The position numbers were made by a program, and so were the translations under genes. 64,000 bases of DNA. Origin: an uncultured Chlorobiaceae bacterium (GTDB lineage Bacteria > Bacteroidota > Chlorobiia > Chlorobiales > Chlorobiaceae). Where the stretch lies: assembly GCA_903839405.1 (NCBI GenBank), contig CAIMCD010000008.1:124001-188000 (forward strand). Reading direction: 5' to 3'. This document shows, one piece after another, positions 26,546-36,875 of the stretch. The stretch's first letter is position 1; every line of letters starts with the position of its first letter. The notes below the pieces were generated by a model. That model did no database searches and was not told where the DNA came from. It saw only the letters and a program-made list of their open reading frames with translations.

Positions 26546-28462
26546 TTAGCAAGGTTCCGCCGGCAGTTCAAAAAGCAGGCACTCTCCGGGCTTGCAGTGT
26601 ATCTCAAGCCGGTGCTCATGGATCAAAAACGCGGTTTCGCTGATCAGCTCCGTGAGGCTGGCCTCCTGCATAGTGAACTCAAGCCAGCCGCTCCGCTCTT
26701 CATAGAGGTTGCTGTTGCCGATAAAGAGCAGGGAGCGACCCTTGAGGGTTCTCATCACGGCAAAGAGTTCAGGTTCGCTCACATAGGGAATGGTGATCGA
26801 GCCCTTCTCGCCGGATAGCAGAAGCTCCAGGTAGTGTGCCCGGATATCGAGCACCTTACGGATATAGCCGTTGAGTGGCTGAAGGCCATTGCTCTCTGCC
26901 CAGTCGTAACTGAATGCACTGAAGAGCGGCAGCTTTTCAGGCGGATAGAGCGCCCGGTCTTCATCCCGGAAGTTGAGGCCGAGGTTAACCGGATACCACT
27001 CACAGAGCTCCATGCCGGAGTGCAGAAAGGGGAGGGTCGGCAGGATGGCGCTGAGGGTGAAGATAAAGGTCGAGAAGTTCCGCCCGGCCTCCAGGCGAGG
27101 GTAACGGAAGCAGACCCTCGGGGTGTTGTGGTTTTCTCCCGTGCCGAAAAAGGGGAGTGCAACGCCGGTTCGGTTCAGGTGGTTCAAAAGGCCCCGGATA
27201 AAGACAATATCATGGATAACAAAGGGGAGGGAGCCGAAGACGGCATCAAACCCTTCAGCGCGTACCGAGGGAGCCGGATCGAAATTTTCGTCCCAGAAGG
27301 CGAAATCCGGGCGCTTTTCGCGGGCTTTCTGCACAATGGTCTGCTTCAGGAGCGAGGGAAGGGCATGACCCATATCGATCATGGCACCATCAATATGAAA
27401 TTCATCCTGAAAGTCGGGAATGATTGACACCAGCTCCTCCCAGAGCGAGGTATTGAAGGTCGCGGGATTCTCCAGTGCACGGTCGTACATCCTTATGGTA
27501 TTGTAGGCAATGTAGTTGAAGGCCTTCTCGTTGTGCATTTTCAGATAGGTGACATCACTCCATGCCGGCTGTTGGTCGTCCGGCGGCCAGTCGGAGAAGG
27601 CCGATGCAACCGTGCAATCCGCTCCATTTTCTTGATAGGCATGAAGCTCGCCATCTGCTTCACGGATTGTGACCGGTCCGGCAACAAACTGGTTGCGGTA
27701 CTCCTCCCCCGGAGCGGGAAGGTTCTGCATCTCATGGTTCTCTACCAGCTCATGGATTCTGTGGAGCGTATCCGAATCGAAATGGGGGCGGCCGAAGTTG
27801 CTGGCGGCATCTTTGTCGCGCAGCCAGTAAAACCATTCCGGGTGAGTTTTTATCCAGTTACTGTCAACTGATGCCGTTCGGAAGACAAACTCCAGCACTA
27901 CATGCATATCCAGCAGATGTGCAGCTTCAACAAAGGCCTTGAGCAGGAGTTCCGCTGGCAGGCCGAGGGCCGGCTCGGCGAGCATCGGATCCAGCTTTCG
28001 CGGGTCTTTAACCGCATAGGGGGAGCCGAGAGAGCCTTTTTTATTGATGGAGCCCGGTTCCGTTACCGGAAGAAGATAGAGGGTATTTGCCCCAAGATTT
28101 TTTATATACGGCAGGAGTGCAATGGCTTTGAGGAGGGTTCCGGTCTCGCGGAAACCATTTTCGAGCGGCTCGGTCGAGATGGTGCCGTCGCCATTATGGT
28201 CAAATGCCGCCGTGAGGCGGATAAAGAGGTTATAGACCACGGCACGGTTTTTCCACCCTTCACCATCAGGGGGAGCAGAAGCGGTATGGCGGTTTTCCAG
28301 GATTCCGGCAATGATACGGGAGAAGTATGTTGCCGGATTGACCTCTTCAACACCGGTGGATTTTCCGCTCCAGAGGGAGGGAACCCGGTAGATGGTTCCG
28401 TTTAAGGGCTCGTGCAGCTTTTCCAGCACAAGCAGGAGTGATTCAAGATGAGTTGTCTGCAA
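26546..28462 (-). CDS. GH13-like (alpha-amylase fold) protein with altered catalytic motifs
   Basis: 638 aa. Alpha-amylase (beta/alpha)8 organisation is visible: [17 protein letters not shown] (strand 2), [22 protein letters not shown] where region I normally has Dxxx[16 protein letters not shown] (region II, nucleophile Asp at about residue 361), FWDENFDP (region III, acid/base Glu at about 391), and ENHNTPRV (region IV at about 444). The usual Arg two residues before the nucleophile is replaced by Met, and the region IV His-Asp pair is His-Asn. So it is probably a transferase-type or non-hydrolytic relative, or has lost activity. No signal peptide, so it acts on intracellular glucan. Confidence 0.75.
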   Translation of the reverse strand: MQTTHLESLLLVLEKLHEPLNGTIYRVPSLWSGKSTGVEEVNPATYFSRIIAGILENRHTASAPPDGEGWKNRAVVYNLFIRLTAAFDHNGDGTISTEPLENGFRETGTLLKAIALLPYIKNLGANTLYLLPVTEPGSINKKGSLGSPYAVKDPRKLDPMLAEPALGLPAELLLKAFVEAAHLLDMHVVLEFVFRTASVDSNWIKTHPEWFYWLRDKDAASNFGRPHFDSDTLHRIHELVENHEMQNLPAPGEEYRNQFVAGPVTIREADGELHAYQENGADCTVASAFSDWPPDDQQPAWSDVTYLKMHNEKAFNYIAYNTIRMYDRALENPATFNTSLWEELVSIIPDFQDEFHIDGAMIDMGHALPSLLKQTIVQKAREKRPDFAFWDENFDPAPSVRAEGFDAVFGSLPFVIHDIVFIRGLLNHLNRTGVALPFFGTGENHNTPRVCFRYPRLEAGRNFSTFIFTLSAILPTLPFLHSGMELCEWYPVNLGLNFRDEDRALYPPEKLPLFSAFSYDWAESNGLQPLNGYIRKVLDIRAHYLELLLSGEKGSITIPYVSEPELFAVMRTLKGRSLLFIGNSNLYEERSGWLEFTMQEASLTELISETAFLIHEHRLEIHCKPGECLLFELPAEPC

Positions 28463-28542
28463 CGTGGCGATCGGTTTTTCAGCGAGTAGAGCTGATTTAT
28501 AAAGACACGCAATGTAAGTAAAGATTATTTATTATGCTCGTT

Positions 28543-29274
28543 ATGAAAAACATAAGAATCAGTGTTGAGTATGATGGTACCTCGTACGCCGGATGGCAAC
28601 GGCAAGGCCGAGGTATTGTAACCGTGCAGGGGGAGATTGAAGCGGCCCTTGGCCGAATTTTGCAGGAACCTGTCTCGCTTGCCGCCGCCGGAAGAACCGA
28701 TAAAGGGGTTCATGCCCGGGAGCAGATCGCAAATTTCAAGACTCATTCACCACTTGATCCGCCAAGAATTGTTCACTCCCTGAATTCGCTGCTGCCTGCT
28801 ACCATCCGGGTGAGCCACCCCCAGGAAATGGAAGCCGATTTTCATGCCCGCCACAGCGCCAAAGCGAGGGAGTACCGCTATTTTCTGATTGAACAACCGT
28901 CGGCGATTTATGGGCGGTTTGCCGGCTGTTCATTCGGCAAGAGTGATCTTCAGCTTATGCAGCAGGTTGCGGCGGCTATTGAGGGCACGCATGATTTTTC
29001 AGCCTTTTCAAAGGAGGATCGCGATAATCCGGGGAGGGTGTGCACGGTAACAACATGCAGATGGACGCGTTACAACCGTTACCAGGTGCTGCGTATTTCA
29101 GCGAACCGTTTTTTGAGAAGCATGGTGCGCTACTTGGTTGATGCCATGATCCGTGCCGGGAAGGGGGAGTTGACGCTGGAAGAGTTCCAGGGGATGCTGG
29201 AGAGCGGAACCATGACGAGCCAGCTCAATCCGGTCACTCCGGGCGGGCTTTTTCTCTGGAAGGTGAGCTATTGA
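28543..29274 (+). CDS. truA: tRNA pseudouridine(38-40) synthase
   Basis: 243 aa from the ATG at 28543 (an in-frame ATG at 28534 would add three residues). Converts uridines 38-40 in the anticodon arm. N-terminal ISVEYDGTSYAGWQRQ; catalytic Asp in AAGRTDKGVHAREQ; C-terminal FLRSMVRYLVDAMIRAG and PGGLFLWKVSY. Standard length. Divergent from the GH13-like gene with an 80-bp shared promoter region. Confidence 0.95.
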   Translation: MKNIRISVEYDGTSYAGWQRQGRGIVTVQGEIEAALGRILQEPVSLAAAGRTDKGVHAREQIANFKTHSPLDPPRIVHSLNSLLPATIRVSHPQEMEADFHARHSAKAREYRYFLIEQPSAIYGRFAGCSFGKSDLQLMQQVAAAIEGTHDFSAFSKEDRDNPGRVCTVTTCRWTRYNRYQVLRISANRFLRSMVRYLVDAMIRAGKGELTLEEFQGMLESGTMTSQLNPVTPGGLFLWKVSY

Positions 29275-29431
29275 TGTTGAGCGTTCACACCACCCGGTTC
29301 AAATTTTCCCGAAAACGGTTATTGTTTTAGTCCGGAAGTGTTTTTATGTTACTCGGAACTATTTCAATGTGGATTTTTGCTGTCGCAGCATTGAGCATTT
29401 GGCAATCCCTCCCTAAAACAAACTGCAGCTT

Positions 29432-31072
29432 GTGAAAATCAGCTTCTCTCATACGATCTTCAAGGCGCTGTTGCTGGCTCTTGTTCTCCAGGTGGCCGCG
29501 TTGCCCGCTTTTGCTGCCGACCCCGGTGCAAATGAGCGGAACATGGTGCGCAAGTCATCGGTTTCTGATATTCTTGACAGTCTGGTCAATGTCACCTACT
29601 TCAATGACGAGCACTTTTCATCGGCCCAGAAAGAGGGTGACAAGTTTGGTTTCCCTTCCGGTTTTATTCCCCAGTACAGTGACTCGGTCTATGCCTCAAG
29701 GATTTCAGCCCTGAAGCACAAAACCCCCTTCAACCTTGTCTATAACCAGCATGTCCGTGGATTTATACGAATCTATGCGGTTGACAAGCGCAATATGACG
29801 GCCAAAATCCTTGGACTGACCAAAATTTATTTTCCGCTCTTTGAGGAGACACTTGACGCCTACAATATTCCCCTCGAAATGAAGTACCTCGCCATTGTTG
29901 AATCCGCCCTTAATCCTACGGCGACCTCTTCGGCCGGAGCTAAAGGGTTGTGGCAGTTCATGTTCGGCACCGGAAAAATGTATGGCATGCAATCCTCCTC
30001 CTTTATCGAGGACCGCTACGACCCAGGAAAGGCCACCGTGGCCGCAAGCCGCTATTTGCGTGATCTCTACAATATTTACGGCGACTGGTTTCTGGCGCTG
30101 GCGGCCTATAACTCCGGCCCGGGCACGGTCAACAAGGCTATCCGACGGGCCGGGGGTATCAAGGATTACTGGGCGATATGGGACTACCTTCCGGCTGAAA
30201 CCCGGGGCTATGTTCCGGCATTTATTGCCGTGAACTATATCATGAACTATTACAAGGAGCACAATATCCATCCGGTTGAACCGGGATTTCTTTATCAGGA
30301 TATCGATACCCTCCGAACCACCCGTGTGCTCTCCTTCGAGCAGATTAATGAGACCATCGGTGTGCCGATTCGTGACCTCCAGTTTCTTAACCCGCAGTAC
30401 AAGCTTGGCATTATCCCGGCCGAGTCGGCTCCCGGCAATGTGCTCAAGCTTCCGAGAAAATATATCCCCCAGTTCCAGCAGCACGAGCAGGATATTTACG
30501 CCTACAAGTCGCCGAAAAGCCTTGAACGCGAGCAGTTGTTTGCCCGTTTCGCAAGCCTCAATGCCGCAAGAGGCGCTCAGAGCACGGAGAGCAGTTCGGC
30601 CGGAAAAACCCAGAAGATTCATGTGGTCGAACAGGGTGAAACCCTCGGCTCCATTGCACGCCTCTACCGTACCTATATCAGCCAGCTTATCCGCTGGAAC
30701 AACCTGAAAGAGGCGGAGGTAACTCCCGGCCAGAAACTGGTTGTTTTTGAGGGGGCCGATAACGGCAGCTCTGCCTCGGTGGATGGTTCGAGAAGTGACT
30801 TTTCCCTGAAGAAAAAGATTGTTTCCTACCGGGTTAAAAAAGGTGAAACGCTTGCCTCGCTTGCCCGAAAGTATCACACGACGGTCGGCCGTCTTGCAGA
30901 ACTGAACGATATCGGCAGCAAAAAGAAGCTCGCTCCCGGTCAGCATTTGAAGATTGAAGCGGAAGTTGCCGATAAAAAAAGCCGCCAGTCATCCCGGATT
31001 GTTAAATCCTCGAAACATCGCACAGCGAAAAAAGGGAGCGCCGCTCACTCCTCACGCAAACGCAAGCGGTGA
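29432..31072 (+). CDS. Membrane-bound lytic murein transglycosylase with two LysM domains (MltD type)
   Basis: 546 aa. GTG start, N-terminal signal peptide (hydrophobic core ALLLALVLQVAALPAFA). The SLT domain at about residues 140-260 has the catalytic Glu in YLAIVESALNPTATSSAGAKG and the family motif GLWQFMFGTGKMYG, then AAYNSGPGTVNKAIRR. Two LysM peptidoglycan-binding modules follow: KIHVVEQGETLGSIARLY (about 395) and VSYRVKKGETLASLARKY (about 468). A basic Lys/Arg/Ser tail ends the protein. It cleaves glycan strands in the periplasm to give anhydromuramoyl ends. Confidence 0.92.
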   Translation: MKISFSHTIFKALLLALVLQVAALPAFAADPGANERNMVRKSSVSDILDSLVNVTYFNDEHFSSAQKEGDKFGFPSGFIPQYSDSVYASRISALKHKTPFNLVYNQHVRGFIRIYAVDKRNMTAKILGLTKIYFPLFEETLDAYNIPLEMKYLAIVESALNPTATSSAGAKGLWQFMFGTGKMYGMQSSSFIEDRYDPGKATVAASRYLRDLYNIYGDWFLALAAYNSGPGTVNKAIRRAGGIKDYWAIWDYLPAETRGYVPAFIAVNYIMNYYKEHNIHPVEPGFLYQDIDTLRTTRVLSFEQINETIGVPIRDLQFLNPQYKLGIIPAESAPGNVLKLPRKYIPQFQQHEQDIYAYKSPKSLEREQLFARFASLNAARGAQSTESSSAGKTQKIHVVEQGETLGSIARLYRTYISQLIRWNNLKEAEVTPGQKLVVFEGADNGSSASVDGSRSDFSLKKKIVSYRVKKGETLASLARKYHTTVGRLAELNDIGSKKKLAPGQHLKIEAEVADKKSRQSSRIVKSSKHRTAKKGSAAHSSRKRKR

Positions 31073-31311
31073 TTTCCTTGTTAATGGGACATTTGTTTTG
31101 TTTCCCGTCCAGCCATTTTGCTTCAGAAACGGGGCGTTTGATGGGGGCTATTACTGAGCTATTTCGTCTATACCATCTGTTTATTTAGAGCTTTAATTAG
31201 TTTATCCCCATGATCAATTAAATAAGAATTTTATTATCTTAAGCCTTCTCAGGTTGCTCAACTGACGGAGAATAATTGTTGGTAGAAACCGCTTTATTCA
31301 ATAATTCTTTA

Positions 31312-31324
31312 AATGAGAATCATT
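31312..31324. promoter_or_regulatory. Fur-box-like dyad upstream of the ArsA-like gene
   Basis: AATGAGAATCATT is a dyad (AATGA and TCATT around a 3-bp centre) inside TTTAAATGAGAATCATTAAA, close to the centre of the Fur consensus. It ends 7 bp before the ATG at 31332, so a bound repressor would cover the ribosome-binding region. No other copy was seen in the window. Confidence 0.35.
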
Positions 31325-31331
31325 AAAACGT

Positions 31332-32519
31332 ATGCGTAATATCATTTTTACCGGAAAGGGTGGCGTTGGTAAAACCTCTATTGCTGCAGCAACTGCGCTT
31401 AGAGCCGCAGATATGGGGTACAGAACCCTCATTATGTCTACCGATCCGGCGCACAGTCTGGGTGACTCGCTGGATGTCAAGCTGGGACCTTCACCTGTTA
31501 AAATTTCTGAAAATCTCTGGGGTCAGGAGGTCAGCGTTTTTGGTGACTTGAATCTGAACTGGGATGTTGTAAGAGAACACTTTGCTCATTTGATGGAAGC
31601 TCGCGGCATTGAAGGTGTCTATGCTGAGGAGATGGGTGTGCTGCCAGGTATGGAAGAGCTTTTCTCGCTCTCCTATATCAAGCGCTATAATGAACAGAAT
31701 GAATACGATCTGCTTGTCGTTGACTGTGCTCCTACCGGCGAAACCCTTCGCCTGCTCTCTTTGCCTGAAACATTCGGATGGTTTATCAAGATGATCCGCA
31801 ATGTCGAGAAGTTCATGGTTAAACCGGTGCTTCGTCCTCTTTCGAAGAAGATCAAGAAAATTGATGATTTTGTGGCTCCTGAAGAGGTATATGACAAGGT
31901 TGACAACCTCTTCTCTTCAACCGAAGGTATTATTGACCTGCTTGCCGACAGCTCCAGAACCACCATGCGTCTCGTTATGAACCCGGAGAAGATGGTCATC
32001 AAGGAGTCGATGCGTGCTTTGACCTATCTGAACTTGTACGGTATTACGGTTGACCGCATTACCATTAACCGTGTGATGCCTGATCAGAGCCCTGACCCTT
32101 ATTTCCAGAAATGGCGCGGTATTCAGCAGAAGTACATTGAGCAGATCCAGGATGCCTTTGCTCCGATTCCAATTGCTGAAGTTCCCTTGTTTGACGATGA
32201 GGTTGTTGGCCTTGCCATGCTTCGCAGGGTTGGCGAAAAAGTCTATGAAGAGAAGAATCCGCTTGATGTCTTTTTCAACGAGAACCCGATTGATATCAAA
32301 AAGGTCTCTGAAGGTCACTACCTCGTGCGCGTCAGATTGCCGTTTATGGAGAACATGGGTCTTGAGCCTACCATTCTCAAGCTTGGCGATGATCTTACCA
32401 TCCGTATCGGTGATTACCAGAAGATTGTCTCCCTGCCGATTTTCCTTGCCGGTATGGAGTCAACCGGTGCTTCCTATGAGGACAAGTGGCTTAATATCGA
32501 GTTCTCGAAAGCCAGATAA
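31332..32519 (+). CDS. ArsA/Get3-type ATPase
   Basis: 395 aa. Deviant Walker [22 protein letters not shown] at the N-terminus, switch motif [17 protein letters not shown], and [18 protein letters not shown], all diagnostic of the ArsA/Get3 ATPase family. It has one ATPase domain and a C-terminal small beta-rich extension (from about 310), as in bacterial single-domain homologues, not the duplicated arsenite pump ATPase. Chlorobi carry several such paralogues; arsenite export is unlikely without an arsB/arsD neighbour. Function unknown; a membrane-protein or pigment-related role would be a guess. A Fur-like site lies directly upstream. Confidence 0.85.
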   Translation: MRNIIFTGKGGVGKTSIAAATALRAADMGYRTLIMSTDPAHSLGDSLDVKLGPSPVKISENLWGQEVSVFGDLNLNWDVVREHFAHLMEARGIEGVYAEEMGVLPGMEELFSLSYIKRYNEQNEYDLLVVDCAPTGETLRLLSLPETFGWFIKMIRNVEKFMVKPVLRPLSKKIKKIDDFVAPEEVYDKVDNLFSSTEGIIDLLADSSRTTMRLVMNPEKMVIKESMRALTYLNLYGITVDRITINRVMPDQSPDPYFQKWRGIQQKYIEQIQDAFAPIPIAEVPLFDDEVVGLAMLRRVGEKVYEEKNPLDVFFNENPIDIKKVSEGHYLVRVRLPFMENMGLEPTILKLGDDLTIRIGDYQKIVSLPIFLAGMESTGASYEDKWLNIEFSKAR

Positions 32520-32561
32520 CTCTTTTTTCCGGCTCCAGTGCTTTTTGTGCTGCTAACGGAC

Positions 32562-32598
32562 AATAAAAAAACCTGCCTCAACAGCAGGTTTTTTTATT
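32562..32598. terminator. Bidirectional terminator between the ArsA-like gene and serA
   Basis: Stem AATAAAAAAACCTGC (32562-32576) with GCAGGTTTTTTTATT (32584-32598), loop of 7. The A and T tracts on both sides make it usable in both directions, fitting the convergent genes. Confidence 0.88.
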
Positions 32599-32613
32599 GC
32601 TTTGAAAAGCTGT

Positions 32614-34194
32614 TCAGAGCAGGGCCAGATGGGCTTCGGAAATACCGTTGATCGCTTTGATCTCCTCAATCAGCGCTGCAGGAACCTTACCATCGACCAC
32701 AATTGCGGTCATGGCAACCTTTTTCTCTTCATCCCTTGAGAGGGCCACATAGGCAACATTGAGGTTATGCTGCAAGAGCAACTGGGTGACATGGGCAATA
32801 ACGCCCGGCTTGTCAATATTGTTGTAGATGATAATGTTGCCTTCCGGCTTGAACTCGACCAGGAACTGGTCGATCATCACAATGCGGATCTCCTTGTCAC
32901 CAAAGACGGTGCCGCCAATCATACGCTTCGAGCTTCCGTTTTCCAGCTCTATGCGGATCAGGTTGGTATAGTCCGGATTCTCCTTTTCAAATTTCTGTTC
33001 CAGGCTTATACCGCTCTCCCTGGCCATCGCAAATGCGTTGATGTAGTTGGTATCTTTCGATTGCCGGATATCCAGAAACCCCTTGAGTGCCGCCGCCGTA
33101 ATGACCTCATTGAACTTGTGCAGGAACTCTCCCGAGGTTCTGACGGTCATTTTGTTGGCTCGCAGGGGAGCTATCTGGGCCAGGGTTGCTCCAAGCTTTT
33201 CGGCAAGGGTCAGGTATGATTGCACTCCGGGAGCTTGAGCCAGCTCGACGGCGGCCGCATTGACGGCACCTTCAAGTTTGCCTTTTTGTTTCCATGCAAC
33301 AATCTGTTCGGCAATCTGAACGGCAACCTTTTCCTGCGCTTCATTGGTGGAGGCGGCAATATGCGGCGTGGCAATAACCTGTTCCAGCTTCAGGAGTGGA
33401 TTGTCGGGGTTGACCGGTTCCGATTCAAACACATCAAGTGCAACCGCGGCGACTTTGCCTGAAGTGATGGCTTCAGCCAGATCCTCTTCATTAATGATCC
33501 CACCCCGAGCGCAGTTGACAATGATCACGCCATCTTTCATCAGATCAAAGGTCTCTTTTGCAAGAAGGTTACGGGTGGATTCGTTGAGTGATGAGTGGAT
33601 GGTGATAAAGTCAGCGCGGATAAAATTTTCATGCAGGGGAAGGAGGTCGATGTTGAGATGTGCGGCATATTCATCAGGAATCATGGGGTCGTAGGCGATG
33701 GTTTTCATGCCGAACGCCTGCATTCGGGTGGCTACCTCCCGGCCGATTTTTCCAAGGCCGATAATCGAGAGGGTTTTGCCTTCAAGCTCGACCCCGGTAA
33801 ATTTTTTCTTGTTCCAGTTTCCCTGCTTCAGGTCGGCTGTGGCCTGGGGAATCCGGCGTGCTGCCGAGAGCATCATGGCGCAGGTGTGTTCCGCCGCCGA
33901 TACCGTGTTGCCGCCCGGCGTATTCATGACAATAATGCCATTACGGGTAGCGGCTTCGATATCAATGTTGTCGACTCCGGCTCCGGCTCTTCCGATAAGC
34001 TTGAGATTGGTGCCGTGCTCAATAATTTCTGCCGTAACCTTTGTGGCACTTCTGACGATCAGCTTGTCAAAGCCGCCGATGATCTCTTTGAGTTCTTCCT
34101 TGCTGATTTTCGGCTTTTCGGTTACGTCAAAACCGTTCTGCGCGAGGATTTGACCGCATTGAGCATCAACACCGTCAGTGATCAGTACTTTCAT
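32614..34194 (-). CDS. serA: D-3-phosphoglycerate dehydrogenase
   Basis: First step of serine synthesis. 526 aa, long form: an N-terminal substrate/NAD part (GRAGAGVDNIDIEAATRNGI, NAD motif IIGLGKIGREVATRM, catalytic region ATPHIAASTNEAQ with His), an intervening ASB domain, and a C-terminal ACT domain (about 450-526, DKPGVIAHVTQLL to AHLALL) that normally binds serine for feedback. It is transcribed leftwards from the 34.2-kb intergenic region and ends 16 bp from the shared terminator. Confidence 0.95.
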   Translation of the reverse strand: MKVLITDGVDAQCGQILAQNGFDVTEKPKISKEELKEIIGGFDKLIVRSATKVTAEIIEHGTNLKLIGRAGAGVDNIDIEAATRNGIIVMNTPGGNTVSAAEHTCAMMLSAARRIPQATADLKQGNWNKKKFTGVELEGKTLSIIGLGKIGREVATRMQAFGMKTIAYDPMIPDEYAAHLNIDLLPLHENFIRADFITIHSSLNESTRNLLAKETFDLMKDGVIIVNCARGGIINEEDLAEAITSGKVAAVALDVFESEPVNPDNPLLKLEQVIATPHIAASTNEAQEKVAVQIAEQIVAWKQKGKLEGAVNAAAVELAQAPGVQSYLTLAEKLGATLAQIAPLRANKMTVRTSGEFLHKFNEVITAAALKGFLDIRQSKDTNYINAFAMARESGISLEQKFEKENPDYTNLIRIELENGSSKRMIGGTVFGDKEIRIVMIDQFLVEFKPEGNIIIYNNIDKPGVIAHVTQLLLQHNLNVAYVALSRDEEKKVAMTAIVVDGKVPAALIEEIKAINGISEAHLALL

Positions 34195-34318
34195 GTTCTT
34201 TGTTAGATTATTGTTTGCACGGAGTTTTATAAATCAAGCATTACAAAGTGGTTTGCACCCTTTTGGATTCTATTATTGCTATAATATATTTTTTTTGAGG
34301 CGATAAGATTAGAAAATC

Positions 34319-34394
34319 TTGCGACACCGCCCTCTTCGGCTGACAAAGGGTGAACGCAAGTGCTTCCGGCGGGCGCAATGAGCAGTGGTGGCGG
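34319..34394 (+). ncRNA. Candidate structured leader/small RNA upstream of DAHP synthase
   Basis: In the 292-bp gap between serA and the DAHP synthase gene, TTGCG (34319-34323) and CCGCC (34327-34331) pair in nested order with GGCGG (34368-34372) and CGCAA (34374-34378). The result is a compound stem closing about 60 nt, with a smaller CCCT/AGGG stem inside. Second copies of the partners, CGCAA at 34355-34359 and GGCGG at 34390-34394, allow alternative folds, as in attenuators. It does not match a riboswitch I can name. The strand is assumed from the downstream gene. Confidence 0.35.
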
Positions 34395-34486
34395 AATTTA
34401 TAGGCGTGGATGCTGATTATTATATTGTGGTTTTTTATATCTTGCGACCAGTGAGTTTTAATGATGCTATTATTGTTGTATAACGG

Positions 34487-35545
34487 ATGGAACAGTTACA
34501 TGATTTAAGAGTTTCACGCATTATACGCCTCTCTTCACCGAGGACGCTCAAAGAGCAGCTTCCGGTGGATGAGCGCGTTGCCGGTACCGTCAGTACCGGA
34601 CGTCGTGAAGTAGAAAATATATTGACCGGCAAGGATTCCCGTATGCTGGTGATTGTCGGGCCTTGTTCGATACACGATATTGATGCGGCCCTGGAGTACG
34701 GCCGCAAGCTTGCGCTCTTGCGCATCGAGCTGCAGGATGAGTTGTGCCTGATGATGCGGGTTTACTTTGAAAAGCCGCGTACCACCATCGGATGGAAAGG
34801 CTTTATCAATGATCCGCATCTGGATGATACCTATGATATTCAGCATGGGCTTTTCTATGCGCGGAAGCTTTTGCTTGAAATCAACCAGATGGGTCTGCCG
34901 GCTGCAACCGAATTTCTCGATCCCATTTCACCCCAGTATGTTGCCGATGTCATAAGCTGGGCGGCCATAGGGGCCCGAACCATTGAGTCCCAGACCCATC
35001 GCCAGATGGCCAGCGGACTCTCCATGCCGGTCGGCTTCAAGAATTCAACCGATGGTCGCCTGAACGTGGCGGTTGATGCCATCCGCTCGGCCATGCACCC
35101 GCACAGCTTCCTCGGTATTGACCAGGACGGCCACAGTAGTGTCATTACCACAAAAGGGAACCCTTTCGGCCATCTTGTGCTTCGTGGTGGCGAAAAACCA
35201 AATTATAACGCCGAGAGCATTGCCGTTGCTGAGTCATGGCTTGAAAAAGCCGGTCTGGAGCAGTCGATTCTTGTGGACTGCAGCCATGCCAATTCCGGCA
35301 AGAAACATGAGCAGCAACTCAAGGTATGGGAAGATATCCTCCAGCAGAAGCGCGATGGCAATAGAAGCATTGCCGGCGTTATGATTGAAAGCAATATCTG
35401 TGCCGGCAACCAGCCTTTCCCTGAAGATCCCGGCAAGCTCCGTTACGGGGTTTCGATTACCGACGAGTGTATCTCCTGGGAAGAGACCGAACGGATGCTT
35501 CGTGAAGGTGCGGCCGTTATGCAGAAGCTTCTCCCTAAAAAATGA
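34487..35545 (+). CDS. 3-deoxy-7-phosphoheptulonate synthase (DAHP synthase, class I)
   Basis: Condenses phosphoenolpyruvate and erythrose 4-phosphate, the first step of the shikimate pathway. 352 aa, of the AroF/AroG/AroH type. Motifs: [16 protein letters not shown] [80 protein letters not shown] and [10 protein letters not shown]. This family is normally feedback-inhibited by one aromatic amino acid; which one cannot be read from sequence. A candidate structured leader lies about 100 bp upstream. Confidence 0.94.
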   Translation: MEQLHDLRVSRIIRLSSPRTLKEQLPVDERVAGTVSTGRREVENILTGKDSRMLVIVGPCSIHDIDAALEYGRKLALLRIELQDELCLMMRVYFEKPRTTIGWKGFINDPHLDDTYDIQHGLFYARKLLLEINQMGLPAATEFLDPISPQYVADVISWAAIGARTIESQTHRQMASGLSMPVGFKNSTDGRLNVAVDAIRSAMHPHSFLGIDQDGHSSVITTKGNPFGHLVLRGGEKPNYNAESIAVAESWLEKAGLEQSILVDCSHANSGKKHEQQLKVWEDILQQKRDGNRSIAGVMIESNICAGNQPFPEDPGKLRYGVSITDECISWEETERMLREGAAVMQKLLPKK

Positions 35546-35674
35546 TTGCGCTCTTGCAGCCGTGACTTGGCCTCTTTTTGCGGCTTATGATTTTCAAAGC
35601 TTCAGCTCTTGAGTCCGCACAGCTTTTGAGCTAAACGGTAACTATTTTTTCTAAAACCATATCTCCTTGATGTT

Positions 35675-36808
35675 ATGACTATCGAGATCCGGCAGGTTCA
35701 GAATAAAAAGGAACGAAAGGAGTTCATTACCTTTGCATGGCAGATCTACCGCAAGGATCCTGAACTCGACAAATACTGGGTTCCTCCGGTGATTGATGAT
35801 TACATGAAAACCCTTGATACTGAGGTGTTTCCGCTCTATGAACATGCCAGCCTGGCATTGTTTACGGCATGGAAAGATGGTGTTATGGTCGGTACGATTG
35901 CGGCGGTTGAAAACCGTCGGCACAATGAGGTGCATGACGACAAGGTCGGCTTCTGGGGATTTTTTGAGTGTGTCAATGACCAGAATGTTGCCAATGCTCT
36001 CTTTGATGCGGCGGCCGGATGGCTGAAAAAGAAGGGACTCAACGCCATGCGCGGCCCGGTCAGCCCCTCCATGAATGATCAGTGCGGCATGTTGACCAAG
36101 GGATATGACAGTGCTCCGGTCTTTCTGATGCTCTACAATCCGCCCTACTACAATGATCTTGTGCTGAAGTATGGCCACCGTGTCGGCCAGGAACTGCTGG
36201 CCTGGTACATCGACCAGAAACTTATCGATATTACAAGGTTGCGCCGTATAGCCGAGCATGTCATGAAACGTGAAGGCCTGACGATCCGGATCATGAACAT
36301 GAGGGATTTTGACGGAGAGATTGAGCGCATTCGCGAGATCTACAACAAGGCATGGGAGAAAAACTGGGGCTTTGTGCCCATGACCGACAAGGAGTTCAAT
36401 TTTCTGGCAAAAAGCCTCAAGCCGCTTGCAAATCCTCATTATATCTACTTTGTTGAAGACCGCAACAAGCGTACGGTCGGCTTTTCCCTTTCGCTTCCTG
36501 ATATTAACCAGGCCCTTAAACATGTGGATGGCGATCCCTTTTCGCCGCTTGGCCTGCTGAAATATCTCTGGTACAGCCGCAATATTACCACGGTTCGCAC
36601 CATTACCATGGGTGTGTTGCCGGAATATCGCAGCAAGGGAGTCGACAGTATTCTTAATACCCATATTGCCGATTACGGCGGAAAGCATGGGGTCTTTGCC
36701 AGTGAAATGAGCTGGGTACTTAAATCCAACGAAGCCATGAGCAAACTGGCAAAGGTGATCGGCGGAAAGCCTTACAAGGAGTATGTCATTTACGAGGCCG
36801 ATATTTAG
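35675..36808 (+). CDS. GNAT-fold N-acetyltransferase-like protein
   Basis: 377 aa. Conserved bacterial protein of the double-GNAT-like type. The N-terminus is MTIEIRQVQNKKERKEFI with a following FAWQIYRKDPELDKYWVPP. The centre contains RGPVSPSMNDQCGMLTKGYDSAP, a conserved block of this family. The C-terminal half has GNAT-like strands (TVGFSLSLPDINQAL; TITMGVLPEYRSKGVDSILNTHI, resembling the acetyl-CoA pyrophosphate loop). The substrate is unknown. Single gene with an ordinary start; no operon partner. Confidence 0.8.
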   Translation: MTIEIRQVQNKKERKEFITFAWQIYRKDPELDKYWVPPVIDDYMKTLDTEVFPLYEHASLALFTAWKDGVMVGTIAAVENRRHNEVHDDKVGFWGFFECVNDQNVANALFDAAAGWLKKKGLNAMRGPVSPSMNDQCGMLTKGYDSAPVFLMLYNPPYYNDLVLKYGHRVGQELLAWYIDQKLIDITRLRRIAEHVMKREGLTIRIMNMRDFDGEIERIREIYNKAWEKNWGFVPMTDKEFNFLAKSLKPLANPHYIYFVEDRNKRTVGFSLSLPDINQALKHVDGDPFSPLGLLKYLWYSRNITTVRTITMGVLPEYRSKGVDSILNTHIADYGGKHGVFASEMSWVLKSNEAMSKLAKVIGGKPYKEYVIYEADI

Positions 36809-36875
36809 AAACAGGGCCTGAAGCTCGGGAGGCCTTTGTGCGTGGGTCTCCTTGTTTCAAGCAGGTTCACCGGCT

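Noticed and set aside
29705..30946. 413-aa minus-strand frame opposite the lytic transglycosylase
   Set aside because: The plus-strand protein has catalytic and LysM motifs; the opposite frame has no recognisable feature.
35651..36688. 345-aa minus-strand frame opposite the GNAT-like gene
   Set aside because: No motif or start signal; the plus-strand frame is a conserved family.
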